DNA of 64,000 bases from Streptomyces noursei (GCF_001646665.1 NZ_LWBU01000179.1:68759-132758); one strand, 5' to 3'; positions 33,759 through 42,175 are shown, counted from the stretch's first letter. Numbers and translations: made by a program. The notes: generated from the sequence alone by a model not told the origin.

Positions 33759-34139
33759 CTACTTCTTGCCCGGCTTCTTCTTGCCGGCGATGGCGCGACG
33801 CGGGCCCTTGCGGGTACGAGCGTTCGTGCTGGTGCGCTGGCCGTGGACCGGCAGACCGCGACGGTGGCGCAGACCCTGGTAGCAGCCGATCTCGACCTTG
33901 CGGCGGATGTCGGCCTGGATCTCGCGACGGAGGTCACCCTCGGTCTTGAGGTTGGCGTCCACGTACTCGCGGATCTTGACCAGGTCCTCTTCGGACAGGT
34001 CACGAACGCGGGTGTTCGGGTTCACACCGGTGGAGGCGAGGGTCTCCTTCGCCAGGGTGCGGCCGATACCGAAGACGTAGGTGAGTGCGACCTCCACACG
34101 CTTGTCGCGCGGGATGTCAACACCGGAAACGCGTGCCAT
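33759..34139 (-). CDS. rpsM: 30S ribosomal protein S13
   Basis: A 126-residue head protein that bridges to the large subunit and contacts tRNA. It begins MARVSGVDIPRDKRVEVALTYVFGIG and contains CYQGLRHRRGLPVHGQRTSTNARTRKGPRRAIAGKKK; the basic tail is normal. A 202-bp gap with an AT-rich palindrome separates it from rpmJ. Confidence 0.97.
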   Translation of the reverse strand: MARVSGVDIPRDKRVEVALTYVFGIGRTLAKETLASTGVNPNTRVRDLSEEDLVKIREYVDANLKTEGDLRREIQADIRRKVEIGCYQGLRHRRGLPVHGQRTSTNARTRKGPRRAIAGKKKPGKK

Positions 34140-34197
34140 TCAATGGCTCCTGTGTGTTCGGGGGTCTTCCGCAGTGCCGCTCCGTGGCCGCCGACTC

Positions 34198-34211
34198 CTT
34201 TTGATCAAAAG
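34198..34211. promoter_or_regulatory. AT-rich palindrome between rpmJ and rpsM, CTTTTGATCAAAAG
   Basis: A perfect 14-bp palindrome with an A/T-only outer part inside very GC-rich DNA, midway in the 202-bp rpmJ-rpsM gap. It could be part of an internal promoter or operator for the rpsM-rpsK-rpoA-rplQ segment. No function is shown. Confidence 0.45.
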
Positions 34212-34341
34212 AAGTGGTACGTCCAGGTCCCCGGCCCCCACCGGAGGTGTCGTCAGCCCTGTCGGGGCTTGGACGGGCACTGCGTATGTACGAATTTGCT
34301 CGCGTCGCGCGAAGAACTGCGGAGGTGCAGGTCGGCGTGCG

Positions 34342-34455
34342 TCAGCCCTGGCGCTGCTTGTGGCGCAGGTTGTCGCAGATGACCATGACCCGGCCGTGAC
34401 GGCGGATCACCTTGCACTTGTCGCAGATCTTCTTGACGCTCGGCTTGACCTTCAT
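34342..34455 (-). CDS. rpmJ: 50S ribosomal protein L36
   Basis: A 37-residue protein, the smallest of the large subunit. It begins MKVKPSVKKICDKCKVI and ends VICDNLRHKQRQG. C11, C14, C27 and H32 form the zinc site of the zinc-containing (C+) L36 type. Streptomycetes also carry zinc-free paralogues elsewhere that replace it in zinc shortage. It lies 57 bp downstream of infA. Confidence 0.97.
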   Translation of the reverse strand: MKVKPSVKKICDKCKVIRRHGRVMVICDNLRHKQRQG

Positions 34456-34512
34456 GGGATGTGAGGTTCTCCGGGTCAGTGCCACCGCCCCACAGGTGGG
34501 GCGCGACAAGAT

Positions 34513-34734
34513 CTACTTGTATCGGTAGACGATCCGCCCACGCGTCAGGTCGTACGGAGACAGCTCCACGACGACCCGGTCGTCCGGGAGGATACGGATG
34601 TAGTGCATCCGCATCTTGCCGGAGATGTGCGCGAGGACCTTGTGACCGTTCTGGAGCTCCACCTTGAACATGGCGTTCGGCAGGGACTCGATCACGGTGC
34701 CCTCAATTTCGATGGCACCTTGCTTCTTGGCCAC
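34513..34734 (-). CDS. infA: Translation initiation factor IF-1
   Basis: A 73-residue OB-fold factor that binds the A site of the 30S subunit during initiation. Full length: KKQGAIEIEGTVIESLPNAMFKVEL, then NGHKVLAHISGKMRMHYIRILPDDRVVVELSPYDLTRGRIVYRYK in standard order. GTG start at 34734. The preceding 34735-34910 gap holds a hairpin (34767-34804) after map, so infA may also have its own promoter. Confidence 0.97.
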   Translation of the reverse strand: MAKKQGAIEIEGTVIESLPNAMFKVELQNGHKVLAHISGKMRMHYIRILPDDRVVVELSPYDLTRGRIVYRYK

Positions 34735-34766
34735 GCTTCGCCCTTCGAATCGGCTACCTTGATCGA

Positions 34767-34804
34767 CTCTCGTCGCCGTGTGCGGACACACGGGTACACG
34801 AGAG
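34767..34804 (-). terminator. Hairpin between map and infA
   Basis: A two-part stem (CTCTCGT with ACGAGAG, and inner CCGTGTG with CACACGG, loop CGGA) lies about 110 bp past the map stop. It may terminate or attenuate transcription into infA. Confidence 0.5.
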
Positions 34805-34910
34805 CCGACGCATCAGTCTACGTCAGGCCCCTGGAAAAGACGAATCCTCAGAGCTTGCCCACCGCCGGAGATCGTTACCCCATCCCGGCGGCCCGGGCCG
34901 GACGCGGCCG

Positions 34911-35762
34911 TCAGGCCAGCGGATCCGGGGCCGCCGTGACGCCCAGCTCCGCCAGCTTGGCCCGGCCGCCGTCCGGGGCCGTCAGCACGAGCGGACCCTC
35001 CTCCGTGAGGGCCACGGAGTGCTCCCAGTGGGAGGACCAGGTGCCGTCCGTCGTGATGACGGTCCAGTCGTCCTCCAGGACCTCCGTGCGGGGCGTGCCG
35101 AGCGACACCATGGGCTCGATCGCCAGGCAGAAGCCGGGCACCAGCTTGGGGCCCTTGCCGCGCTTGCGCGAGACGTAGTTCAGCAGGTGCGGGTCCATGT
35201 GCATCTCGGTGCCGATGCCGTGGCCGCCGTAGTCCTCGATGATCCCGAACTTGCCCAGGCTGTGCTCACCCGTGGCCGGGCGCGGCTGGCGCCGGATGTA
35301 GGACTCGATCGCCTTGGAGATGTCCATCAGCCGGTTGCCGTTCCTCATGGCGGCGATGCCGGCCCACATCGACTCCTCGGTCACCCGGGACAGCTCGATC
35401 AGCTCCGGGGCGTGGCCCGACCCGACGAAGGCGGTGTAGGCCGCGTCACCGTGCCAGCCGTCGACGATCGCGCCGCAGTCGACGGAGATGACGTCGCCGT
35501 CCTTGAGGACCACGTCGTCGCTCGGGATGCCGTGGACGACGACCTCGTTCACCGAGGTGCAGATCGTCGCGGGGAAGCCCCCGTACCCCAGGAAGTTCGA
35601 CTTCGCCCCGTGGTCGGCGATCACCTTCCGCGCGACCTCGTCCAGGTCCTTCGTCGTCGCCCCCGGCACCGCAGCCTCACGGGTCGCCGCGTGGATGGCG
35701 GCGACGACAAGCCCCGCCTCGCGCATCTTCGCGATCTGCTCGGGAGTCTTGATCTGCACCAT
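34911..35762 (-). CDS. map: Methionine aminopeptidase, type I
   Basis: A 283-residue metalloprotease that removes the initiator methionine from new proteins. Metal ligands are in VISVDCGAIVDGWHGDAAYTAFVG (two Asp), EDYGGHGIGTEMH (His), LAIEPMVSLG (Glu) and HWEHSVALTEEG (Glu). The ATG at 35762 starts MVQIKTPEQIAKMREAGLVVAAIH. It follows adk, as in many bacteria, but with a strong hairpin between. It has the normal catalytic length plus a short C-terminal extension. Confidence 0.96.
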   Translation of the reverse strand: MVQIKTPEQIAKMREAGLVVAAIHAATREAAVPGATTKDLDEVARKVIADHGAKSNFLGYGGFPATICTSVNEVVVHGIPSDDVVLKDGDVISVDCGAIVDGWHGDAAYTAFVGSGHAPELIELSRVTEESMWAGIAAMRNGNRLMDISKAIESYIRRQPRPATGEHSLGKFGIIEDYGGHGIGTEMHMDPHLLNYVSRKRGKGPKLVPGFCLAIEPMVSLGTPRTEVLEDDWTVITTDGTWSSHWEHSVALTEEGPLVLTAPDGGRAKLAELGVTAAPDPLA

Positions 35763-35822
35763 GACGGCTGACGCCTTTCCAAACGGAGAACGGGGTGACC
35801 TCACCACGATACGGCGGTACGA

Positions 35823-35860
35823 CACCGGCCGCGGCGCCCGAAGGGGCACCGCGGCCGGTG
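35823..35860 (-). terminator. Hairpin between adk and map
   Basis: A 17-bp stem with one mismatch (35823-35839 with 35844-35860) and a GAAG loop starts 21 bp past the adk stop. It is terminator-like and would lower transcription from secY-adk into map. Confidence 0.65.
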
Positions 35861-35880
35861 TACGTCACGTGCAGGAGCGG

Positions 35881-36540
35881 CTACGCGGCCTTCTCGCCCC
35901 GCAGCGCCTCCATCGCGCGCCCGGTGACCTCTTCGACCTTGCCGAGCGCGGAGATGGTGACCAGCAGGCCCTGGGCCCGGTAGTAGTCGATGATCGGCTC
36001 GGTCTGCGTGTGGTAGACCTCCAGCCGCTTGCGGACGGTCTCCTCGGAGTCGTCGTCGCGCTGGTACAGCTCGCCGCCGCAGACGTCGCAGACGCCCTCG
36101 GTCTTCGGCTTGGCGTACTCCACGTGGAAGACGTGCGCGCTGTCCTTGCGGCAGATGCGGCGGCCGGCGATGCGCTTCACGACCTCGTCCTCCTCGACCT
36201 CCAGGTCGAGGACGGCGTCCAGCTTCATGCCCTCGCCGTCGAGCATGGCGTCCAGCGCCTCGGCCTGGGCCACGTTCCGCGGGAAGCCGTCCAGCAGGAA
36301 GCCGCCCACGGCGTCCGGCTGCTCCATGCGGTCCTTGGCCATGCCGATGGTGACCTCGTCGGGTACGAGGTTGCCGGCGTCCATGTACGCCTTGGCCTGC
36401 TTGCCCAGCTCCGTGCCCTGACTGATGTTGGCGCGGAACAGGTCGCCCGTGGAGATGTGCGGGATCGACAGGTTCTTGGCCAGGAACGCGGCCTGCGTTC
36501 CCTTGCCCGCACCGGGCGGTCCGACGAGGACGATACGCAT
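35881..36540 (-). CDS. adk: Adenylate kinase
   Basis: A 219-residue enzyme equilibrating ATP, ADP and AMP. The P-loop is GPPGAGKGTQA, the AMP region is HISTGDLFRANI, and GFLLDGFPRNVAQAE is the family signature. It is a long form: the LID (about 125-165) has a CRK...CDVCGG pattern with three Cys, suggesting a zinc or degenerate zinc LID. Its ATG overlaps the secY stop by one base (TGATG), so the two are coupled. Confidence 0.97.
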   Translation of the reverse strand: MRIVLVGPPGAGKGTQAAFLAKNLSIPHISTGDLFRANISQGTELGKQAKAYMDAGNLVPDEVTIGMAKDRMEQPDAVGGFLLDGFPRNVAQAEALDAMLDGEGMKLDAVLDLEVEEDEVVKRIAGRRICRKDSAHVFHVEYAKPKTEGVCDVCGGELYQRDDDSEETVRKRLEVYHTQTEPIIDYYRAQGLLVTISALGKVEEVTGRAMEALRGEKAA

Positions 36541-37859
36541 CAGCGGAGGAACCCTTCGTAATTGCGCTGCTGGAGCTGGCTCTCGATCTGCTTCACGGTC
36601 TCCAGCCCCACACCCACGATGATGAGGATGCTCGTCCCGCCGAACGGGAAGTTGGCATTGGCGCCACCGAAGCCTGCCAACGCCATCGTCGGCACAAGAG
36701 CGATCAGACCCAGATACAGCGAGCCCGGCCAGGTGATCCGGTTGAGCACGTAGCTCAGGTACTCGGCAGTAGGTCGACCAGCCCGGATACCCGGGATGAA
36801 GCCACCATACTTCTTCATGTTGTCCGCGACTTCCTCGGGGTTGAACGAGATCGCCACGTAGAAGAAGGCGAAGAACACGATCAACAGGAAGTAGACGGTG
36901 ATGTAGTACGGGTGGTCACCCTTGACGAAGTGGGCTTCGATCCAGGTCTTCCAGCCGGAGGTCCCCGTCGAGAACTGCGCGATCAGGGCCGGGATGTACA
37001 GCAGCGACGAGGCGAAGATGACAGGAATCACACCTGCCTGGTTCACCTTGAGCGGGATGTAAGTGGACGTACCGCCGTAGGACCTGCGGCCGATCATGCG
37101 CTTCGCGTACTGCACCGGGATGCGGCGCTGGGCCTGCTCGACGAAGACGACCAGGGCCACCATCACGAAGCCGATGAGGATGACGGTGCCGAACTCGATC
37201 CAGCCCTGGGCGAGCTTGCCGCTGACCTTGATGGCCCACAGGGCACCCGGGAAGCCGGCGGCGATCGAGATGAACATCAGGATCGACATGCCGTTGCCGA
37301 TGCCGCGGTCGGTGACGAGCTCACCGAGCCACATCACGACGGCGGTGCCCGCGGTCATGGTGATGACCATCAGGATGGTCACGAAGATCGACCGGTCCGG
37401 GACGACCTGACCGGCCACCGTGCAGCCGCTGAAGAGGGCGCCGGTACGGGCGGTGGCCACCAGGCCGGTGCCCTGGAGGATCGCGAGGGCGATCGTCAGG
37501 TACCGCGTGTACTGCGTGATCTTGGCCGTGCCCGCCTGTCCCTCCTTCTTGAGGGCCTCGAGGCGCGGGATGACGACGGTCAGCAGCTGCAGGATGATGC
37601 TCGCCGTGATGTACGGCATGATGCCGAGCGCGAAGATGGTGATCTGCAGAAGCGCCCCGCCGCTGAACAGGTTCACCAGGCCGAGCAGGCTGTTGCCGCC
37701 CTTGCTGGCCTCGTCCACGCACTGCTGGACGGACTGGTAGTCGACACCGGGTACGGGGATGTGGGCCCCGAGCCGGTAGATCACGATGATGCCCAGCGTG
37801 AAGAGCAGCTTCTTGCGCAGGTCGGGCGTCTTGAACGCCCGGGCGAACGCGGTGAGCAC
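36540..37859 (-). CDS. secY: Protein translocase subunit SecY
   Basis: A 439-residue, ten-helix channel protein of the Sec translocon. It begins LTAFARAFKTPDLRKKLLFTLGIIVIYRLGAHIPVPGVD. The loop KRMIGRRSYGGTSTYIPLKVNQAGVIPVIFASSLL and the C-terminal LIIVGVGLETVKQIESQLQQRNYEGFL are family hallmarks. GTG start at 37859 with AGGAGG upstream. A terminator and a 400-bp gap separate it from rplO, so it is likely transcribed from its own promoter with adk. Confidence 0.97.
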   Translation of the reverse strand: MLTAFARAFKTPDLRKKLLFTLGIIVIYRLGAHIPVPGVDYQSVQQCVDEASKGGNSLLGLVNLFSGGALLQITIFALGIMPYITASIILQLLTVVIPRLEALKKEGQAGTAKITQYTRYLTIALAILQGTGLVATARTGALFSGCTVAGQVVPDRSIFVTILMVITMTAGTAVVMWLGELVTDRGIGNGMSILMFISIAAGFPGALWAIKVSGKLAQGWIEFGTVILIGFVMVALVVFVEQAQRRIPVQYAKRMIGRRSYGGTSTYIPLKVNQAGVIPVIFASSLLYIPALIAQFSTGTSGWKTWIEAHFVKGDHPYYITVYFLLIVFFAFFYVAISFNPEEVADNMKKYGGFIPGIRAGRPTAEYLSYVLNRITWPGSLYLGLIALVPTMALAGFGGANANFPFGGTSILIIVGVGLETVKQIESQLQQRNYEGFLR

Positions 37860-38258
37860 GGTGCCTCCTGCGACCCCCGCGTTACGCGCGTGAGGGTGAC
37901 GGTTTTAGTAAGTGAGTAGATACAAACACGGCAGCCTTACGCCACGGGGGCAGACTGCCGGGACACTAACAGCGGCTACCATACCCGGCCGCCACGCCCG
38001 CGTGAAACGTCGCTGAGGCACGTCAACCGCGGGTGGGGCGAAACCCTTCGGGCAACCGGTCGACCGGCCGCTGAACGGCCAACGAACGAGCGCCCCGGAT
38101 CGACACCCGCCGCACCACACCCCCGGCCAACATGTCCGAAACCCGACCCTGCGGGCCGGACGGCCGGCGGGAGACACGGCACGGAAAAGAGCCTGGCCGA
38201 CACCCCGTGAGGGGCGCCGGCCAGGCTCTTGTTCCGTCGGTGTCCGTCAGGACGAAGC
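37860..38258 (-). promoter_or_regulatory. secY upstream region with candidate promoter
   Basis: A 399-bp gene-free gap. On the minus strand I see a -10 like TATGGT (37978-37983) with a -35 like TTTCAC (38002-38007), spacer 18 bp, then a leader of about 110 nt with AGGAGG before the secY GTG. The rplO terminator occupies 38187-38230. The promoter match is moderate. I see no gene or repeat in the rest. Confidence 0.5.
38187..38230 (-). terminator. Terminator after rplO
   Basis: A perfect 13-bp stem (38187-38199 with 38218-38230) with an inner CCCC/GGGG extension, followed on the minus strand by TTTT. It starts 29 bp past the rplO stop and would end the rpsJ-to-rplO transcript. Confidence 0.85.
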
Positions 38259-38714
38259 TCAGACGAGCTCGGTGACGGTACCGCCAGCGGCGGTGATCTT
38301 CTCCTTGGCGGAGCCGGAGACGGCGTCAACCGAAACCTGCAGCGCCACGGAGACCTCGCCCTGGCCCAGGACCTTGACGAGGCTGTTCTTGCGCACCGCG
38401 CCCTTGGCGACCAGGTCGGCCACCGTGACCTCGCCACCCTCGGGGTAGAGGGCCGCGAGCTTGTCCAGGTTCACGACCTGGTACTCGGTGCGGAACGGGT
38501 TCTTGAAGCCCTTCAGCTTCGGGAGGCGCATGTGGAGGGGCATCTGCCCACCCTCGAAGCGCTCCGGAACCTGGTAACGGGCCTTGGTGCCCTTGGTACC
38601 ACGACCGGCCGTCTTACCCTTCGACGCCTCACCACGACCGACACGGGTCTTCGCGGTCTTGGCACCGGGGGCGGGACGGAGGTTGTGGACCTTCAGCGGG
38701 TTCTGCTCCGCCAT
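38259..38714 (-). CDS. rplO: 50S ribosomal protein L15
   Basis: A 151-residue late-assembly protein. It begins EQNPLKVHNLRPAPGAKTAKTRVGRGEASKGKTAGRGTKG and has GGQMPLHMRLPKLKGFKNPF, both conserved, then a C-terminal fold with NLDKLAALYPEGGEVTVADLVAKGAV. It starts 1 bp after rpmD and is the last gene before a strong terminator. Confidence 0.97.
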   Translation of the reverse strand: MAEQNPLKVHNLRPAPGAKTAKTRVGRGEASKGKTAGRGTKGTKARYQVPERFEGGQMPLHMRLPKLKGFKNPFRTEYQVVNLDKLAALYPEGGEVTVADLVAKGAVRKNSLVKVLGQGEVSVALQVSVDAVSGSAKEKITAAGGTVTELV

Positions 38715-38715
38715 G

Positions 38716-38898
38716 TCAGTCGACCTCCTCGACCGTCACGAGGTGGCGGACGGTGTGCACCATTCCGCGGAACTCGGGGCGGTCCTCCTTGACAACCACG
38801 TCACCCAGGCGCTTGAGGCCCAGGGAACGCAGGGTGTCGCGGTGGTTCTGCTTGCTGCCGATGTACGACTTCGTCTGCGTGACCTTGAGGCGAGCCAT
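38716..38898 (-). CDS. rpmD: 50S ribosomal protein L30
   Basis: A 60-residue large-subunit protein: MARLKVTQTKSYIGSKQNHRD at the N-terminus, LRSLGLKRLGDVVVKED in the middle, and GMVHTVRHLVTVEEVD at the end, the standard short bacterial form. Its ATG shares one base with the rpsE stop (TAATG). Confidence 0.97.
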   Translation of the reverse strand: MARLKVTQTKSYIGSKQNHRDTLRSLGLKRLGDVVVKEDRPEFRGMVHTVRHLVTVEEVD

Positions 38899-39503
38899 TA
38901 CGCACCCGCCCCTGCACGCGCACGGAGGAGAGCCGCGGGGGCGACGTCCTCGAGGGGCAGACCACGGCGAGCCGCGATCTCCTCGGGACGCTGCAGGCCC
39001 TTGAGGGCCGCCACGGTCGCGTGCACGATGTTGATCGCGTTGGACGAGCCGAGCGACTTCGACAGGATGTCGTGAACGCCGGCGCACTCGAGCACGGCAC
39101 GCACCGGGCCACCGGCGATAACACCGGTACCGGGGGAAGCAGGCTTGAGCAGGACGACGCCCGCGGCCTTCTCGCCCGTGATCGGGTGCGGGATGGTGCC
39201 CTGGATACGGGGGACCTTGAAGAAGTGCTTCTTGGCCTCCTCAACACCCTTGGCGATGGCGGCCGGCACCTCCTTGGCCTTGCCGTAACCGACACCCACG
39301 GTGCCGTCACCGTCGCCCACCACGACCAGCGCGGTGAAGCTGAAGCGACGACCACCCTTCACAACCTTGGCGACGCGGTTGATCGCGACGACGCGCTCAA
39401 CGTACGCGGTCTTCTCGGCGGCAGCAGCGCCGCCGTCACGGCCCTTCCGGTCCCGCCGCTCGCCGCCACCGGCACCGCTTCCGCGGCGCTGGGGTCCAGC
39501 CAT
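38898..39503 (-). CDS. rpsE: 30S ribosomal protein S5
   Basis: A 201-residue protein important for decoding accuracy. It carries an N-terminal Gly/Arg-rich extension (RRGSGAGGGERRDRKGRDGG), the S5 domain VERVVAINRVAKVVKGGRRFSFTALVVVGDG and the signature around GKAKEVPAAIAKGVEEAKK. The C-terminal domain ends in RRGLPLEDVAPAALLRARAGAGA. It follows rplR by 43 bp. Confidence 0.97.
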   Translation of the reverse strand: MAGPQRRGSGAGGGERRDRKGRDGGAAAAEKTAYVERVVAINRVAKVVKGGRRFSFTALVVVGDGDGTVGVGYGKAKEVPAAIAKGVEEAKKHFFKVPRIQGTIPHPITGEKAAGVVLLKPASPGTGVIAGGPVRAVLECAGVHDILSKSLGSSNAINIVHATVAALKGLQRPEEIAARRGLPLEDVAPAALLRARAGAGA

Positions 39504-39546
39504 TGGAATTACCTCTCTTCGTTTTCCGCTGAGCTACGGAACCGGC

Positions 39547-39930
39547 TCAGAACTTGAGCCCGGCTTCGCGGGCGGCGTCCGCCAGGGCGGCGATGCGCCC
39601 GGCGTACTGGTTGCCGCCACGGTCGAACACGACAGCCTCGATGCCGGCGGCCTTGGCACGCTCGGCCACGAGCTGGCCGACCTGCTTCGCCTTCGCCGAC
39701 TTGTCGCCTTCGCCGCCGCGGATGGACGCGTCCAGGGTGGACGCCGACGCGAGGGTGTGACCCGCGATGTCGTCGATGACCTGAGCGGTGATCCCGCGGT
39801 TGGAGCGCGTGACGACCAGGCGCGGACGCTCGGTCGTACCCGCGATCTTCTTGCGGATGCGGATGTGGCGACGCTTCAGAGCAGCGCCCTTGTAGGCCTT
39901 GCCCTTGGCAATCTTTACGCCGTATGCCAT
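39547..39930 (-). CDS. rplR: 50S ribosomal protein L18
   Basis: A 127-residue protein of the central protuberance that binds 5S rRNA. Conserved segments are KRRHIRIRKKIAGTTERPRLVVTRSNRGITAQVIDD and VGQLVAERAKAAGIEAVVFDRGGNQYAGRIAALADAAREAGLKF. It follows rplF by 3 bp. Confidence 0.97.
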   Translation of the reverse strand: MAYGVKIAKGKAYKGAALKRRHIRIRKKIAGTTERPRLVVTRSNRGITAQVIDDIAGHTLASASTLDASIRGGEGDKSAKAKQVGQLVAERAKAAGIEAVVFDRGGNQYAGRIAALADAAREAGLKF

Positions 39931-39933
39931 GGC

Positions 39934-40473
39934 TTACTTACCAGCCTTTCCGACCTTGCGGCGGATGACCTCACCCGCGTACTTCACGCCCTTGGCCTTG
40001 TAGGGGTCGGGCTTGCGAAGCTTGCGGATGTTCGCGGCGACCTCGCCGACCTTCTGCTTGTCGATGCCCTCGACCGAGAACTTGGTCGGCGACTCGACCT
40101 TGAAGGAGATGCCCTCGGGGGCCTCCACCAGGATCGGGTGGCTGTAGCCGAGCTGGAACTCCAGGTTGGAGCCCTTCGCGGCCACGCGGTAACCGACACC
40201 GCTGATCTCGAGCGCCTTCGTGTACCCCTGGGTCACACCGGTGATCATGTTGGCCACCAGCGTGCGGGACAGGCCGTGGAGGGCCTTGTTCTGACGCTCG
40301 TCGTTCGGACGGGTGACGTTGAGAACGCCGTCCTCGCCCTTAACGATCTCGATCGGCGCGGCGACGGTGTGGCTCAGGGTGCCCTTGGAACCCTTCACCG
40401 TGACCGTGCGGCCCTCGATGGTGACGTCCACGCCGGCGGGAACCGTGATGGGGAGCTTGCCAATACGCGACAT
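39934..40473 (-). CDS. rplF: 50S ribosomal protein L6
   Basis: A 179-residue two-domain protein near the factor-binding site. It begins MSRIGKLPITVPAGVDVTI and has KGSKGTLSHTV, and ends PDPYKAKGVKYAGEVIRRKVGKAGK, the L6 signature. Length is normal. Located between rpsH and rplR in standard order. Confidence 0.97.
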   Translation of the reverse strand: MSRIGKLPITVPAGVDVTIEGRTVTVKGSKGTLSHTVAAPIEIVKGEDGVLNVTRPNDERQNKALHGLSRTLVANMITGVTQGYTKALEISGVGYRVAAKGSNLEFQLGYSHPILVEAPEGISFKVESPTKFSVEGIDKQKVGEVAANIRKLRKPDPYKAKGVKYAGEVIRRKVGKAGK

Positions 40474-40494
40474 TAGCTTTTCCTCCGTTCCCGA

Positions 40495-40893
40495 CTACCA
40501 GACGTAGGCGAGGACTTCCCCACCCACGCCCTTCTTCTGCGCCTGCTGGCCGGTCAGGAGGCCGTGGGACGTGGAGATGATCGCCACGCCCAGACCGCCG
40601 AGGACCTTCGGCAGGTTGGTGGACTTCGCGTAAACCCGCAGACCGGGCTTCGAGATCCGCTTGATGCCCGCGATGGAGCGCTCGCGGTTCGGACCGAACT
40701 TCAGCTCGAGGACGAGGTTCTTGCCGACCTCGGCGTCCTCGACCTTCCAGCCCGTGATGAAGCCCTCCTGCTGGAGGATTTCCGCGATGTGAGACTTGAT
40801 CTTGCTGTGCGGCATCGTCACGGAGTCGTGGTACGCCGAGTTCGCGTTCCGCAGACGCGTAAGCATGTCTGCGATCGGATCAGTCATGGTCAT
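40495..40893 (-). CDS. rpsH: 30S ribosomal protein S8
   Basis: A 132-residue primary 16S-binding protein and, in E. coli, a translational repressor of the spc operon. It begins MTMTDPIADMLTRLRNANSAYHDSVTMPHSKIK and ends GVAIISTSHGLLTGQQAQKKGVGGEVLAYVW, the family signature. The first ATG (40893) was chosen; a second is two codons later. A 208-bp gap separates it from rpsZ; it could carry an internal promoter or regulatory leader. Confidence 0.97.
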   Translation of the reverse strand: MTMTDPIADMLTRLRNANSAYHDSVTMPHSKIKSHIAEILQQEGFITGWKVEDAEVGKNLVLELKFGPNRERSIAGIKRISKPGLRVYAKSTNLPKVLGGLGVAIISTSHGLLTGQQAQKKGVGGEVLAYVW

Positions 40894-41101
40894 GAATTGG
40901 CCTTCGGCCTCTCTCGCCGGGGTTTCCTGTATGCGCCATCCCTCTCCCCACTCATGGGCGGGACGGGTGCGGTGCGGGGACCTACGGCGTAGTAAGTCGT
41001 ACGGGCGGCAGGCGCCCAACCCCACAAGCCTACGACATGTGGAGAAGGGCTCCTGCCGACCAGATGCTTACCGAGAGCCCTGGATCAACCCGAAAGGGCT
41101 G

Positions 41102-41287
41102 TTACCAGGAGCTCTTGGTCACGCCCGGCAGCTCGCCACGGTGAGCCATCTCACGGAGGCACACGCGGCACAGGCCGAACTTGCGGTAGACGGAGTGCGG
41201 ACGACCGCAGCGCTGGCAACGGGTGTACGCACGCACGCCGAACTTGGGCTTGCGGGCAGCCTTCGCGATGAGAGCCTTCTTCGCCAT
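41102..41287 (-). CDS. rpsZ: 30S ribosomal protein S14 type Z
   Basis: A 61-residue zinc-binding S14: MAKKALIAKAARKPKFGVRAYTRCQRCGRPHSVYRKFGLCRVCLREMAHRGELPGV in pattern, with four Cys (C24, C27, C40, C43) holding zinc. Streptomycetes carry a longer zinc-free S14 elsewhere that takes over under zinc starvation through Zur. It starts 5 bp after rplE. Confidence 0.97.
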   Translation of the reverse strand: MAKKALIAKAARKPKFGVRAYTRCQRCGRPHSVYRKFGLCRVCLREMAHRGELPGVTKSSW

Positions 41288-41292
41288 CTCGC

Positions 41293-41850
41293 TTACGCCT
41301 CCTTGAACGGGAAGCCGAGGTGACGGAGGAGCGCACGGCCCTCTTCGTCGTTGGTCGCCGTGGTCACCACGGTGATGTCCATACCCCGGACACGGTCGAT
41401 CTTGTCCTGGTCGATCTCGTGGAACATGACCTGCTCCGTGAGACCGAAGGTGTAGTTGCCACGGCCGTCGAACTGCTTGGGGGACAGGCCGCGGAAGTCG
41501 CGGATGCGCGGGAGCGCGAGCGACAGGGTGCGGTCCAGGAACTCCCACATGCGGTCGCCACGGAGCGTGACGTGGGCACCGATGGGCTGGCCCTCACGCA
41601 GCTTGAACTGCGCGATGGACTTGCGGGCCTTGGTGACGGCCGGCTTCTGGCCCGTGATCGTGGTGAGGTCCTTGATGGCCCCGTCGATCAGCTTGGAGTC
41701 GCGGGCGGCGTCGCCCACACCCATGTTGACCACGATCTTCACGAGGCCGGGAACCTGCATGACGTTCTCGTACGAGAACTCCTCACGCAGCTTGCCCGCG
41801 ATCTCCTCGCGGTACTTCGTCTTGAGACGCGGAGTGGTGGTGGTAGCCAT
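41293..41850 (-). CDS. rplE: 50S ribosomal protein L5
   Basis: A 185-residue 5S-rRNA-binding protein of the central protuberance. It includes NVMQVPGLVKIVVNMGVGDAARDSK (the L5 signature), GQKPAVTKARKSIAQFKLREGQPIG and ALPRIRDFRGLSPKQFDGRGNYTFGL. Its ATG shares one base with the rplX stop (TGATG). Confidence 0.97.
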   Translation of the reverse strand: MATTTTPRLKTKYREEIAGKLREEFSYENVMQVPGLVKIVVNMGVGDAARDSKLIDGAIKDLTTITGQKPAVTKARKSIAQFKLREGQPIGAHVTLRGDRMWEFLDRTLSLALPRIRDFRGLSPKQFDGRGNYTFGLTEQVMFHEIDQDKIDRVRGMDITVVTTATNDEEGRALLRHLGFPFKEA

Positions 41851-42173
41851 CAGATGTCCTCACCCGTCCGCTTGGCAACGCGGATCTTGTTGCCCTCGTC
41901 GTCGAAGCGGTAACCGACGCGCGTGACGACCTTGTTGCCGTCCTTCTCCACGACGAGCTGAACGTTGCTCACGTGGATCGGGGCCTCGGTCGTGACGATG
42001 CCACCGGTCTGCGAACCGCGAGCGGTCTGACCGGCCTTGGTGTGCTTCTTGACCCGGTTGACACCCTCGACCAGGACGCGGTCCTCGCGGGGGAAGGCCG
42101 CGATGACCTTGCCCTGCTTGCCCTTGTCCTTACCGGTGATGACCTGGACCAGGTCGCCCTTCTTGATCTTCAT
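41850..42173 (-). CDS. rplX: 50S ribosomal protein L24
   Basis: A 107-residue assembly-initiator protein. The KOW motif is KGDLVQVITGKDKGKQGKVIAAFPREDRVLVEGVN near the N-terminus; it ends in KIRVAKRTGEDI. Normal length; 2 bp after rplN and overlapping rplE by one base. Confidence 0.97.
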   Translation of the reverse strand: MKIKKGDLVQVITGKDKGKQGKVIAAFPREDRVLVEGVNRVKKHTKAGQTARGSQTGGIVTTEAPIHVSNVQLVVEKDGNKVVTRVGYRFDDEGNKIRVAKRTGEDI

Positions 42174-42175
42174 GC

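Noticed and set aside
37860..38258. tRNA or small RNA gene in the secY upstream gap
   Set aside because: No cloverleaf pattern or CCA end is visible; the gap is explained by a terminator, a candidate promoter and a leader.
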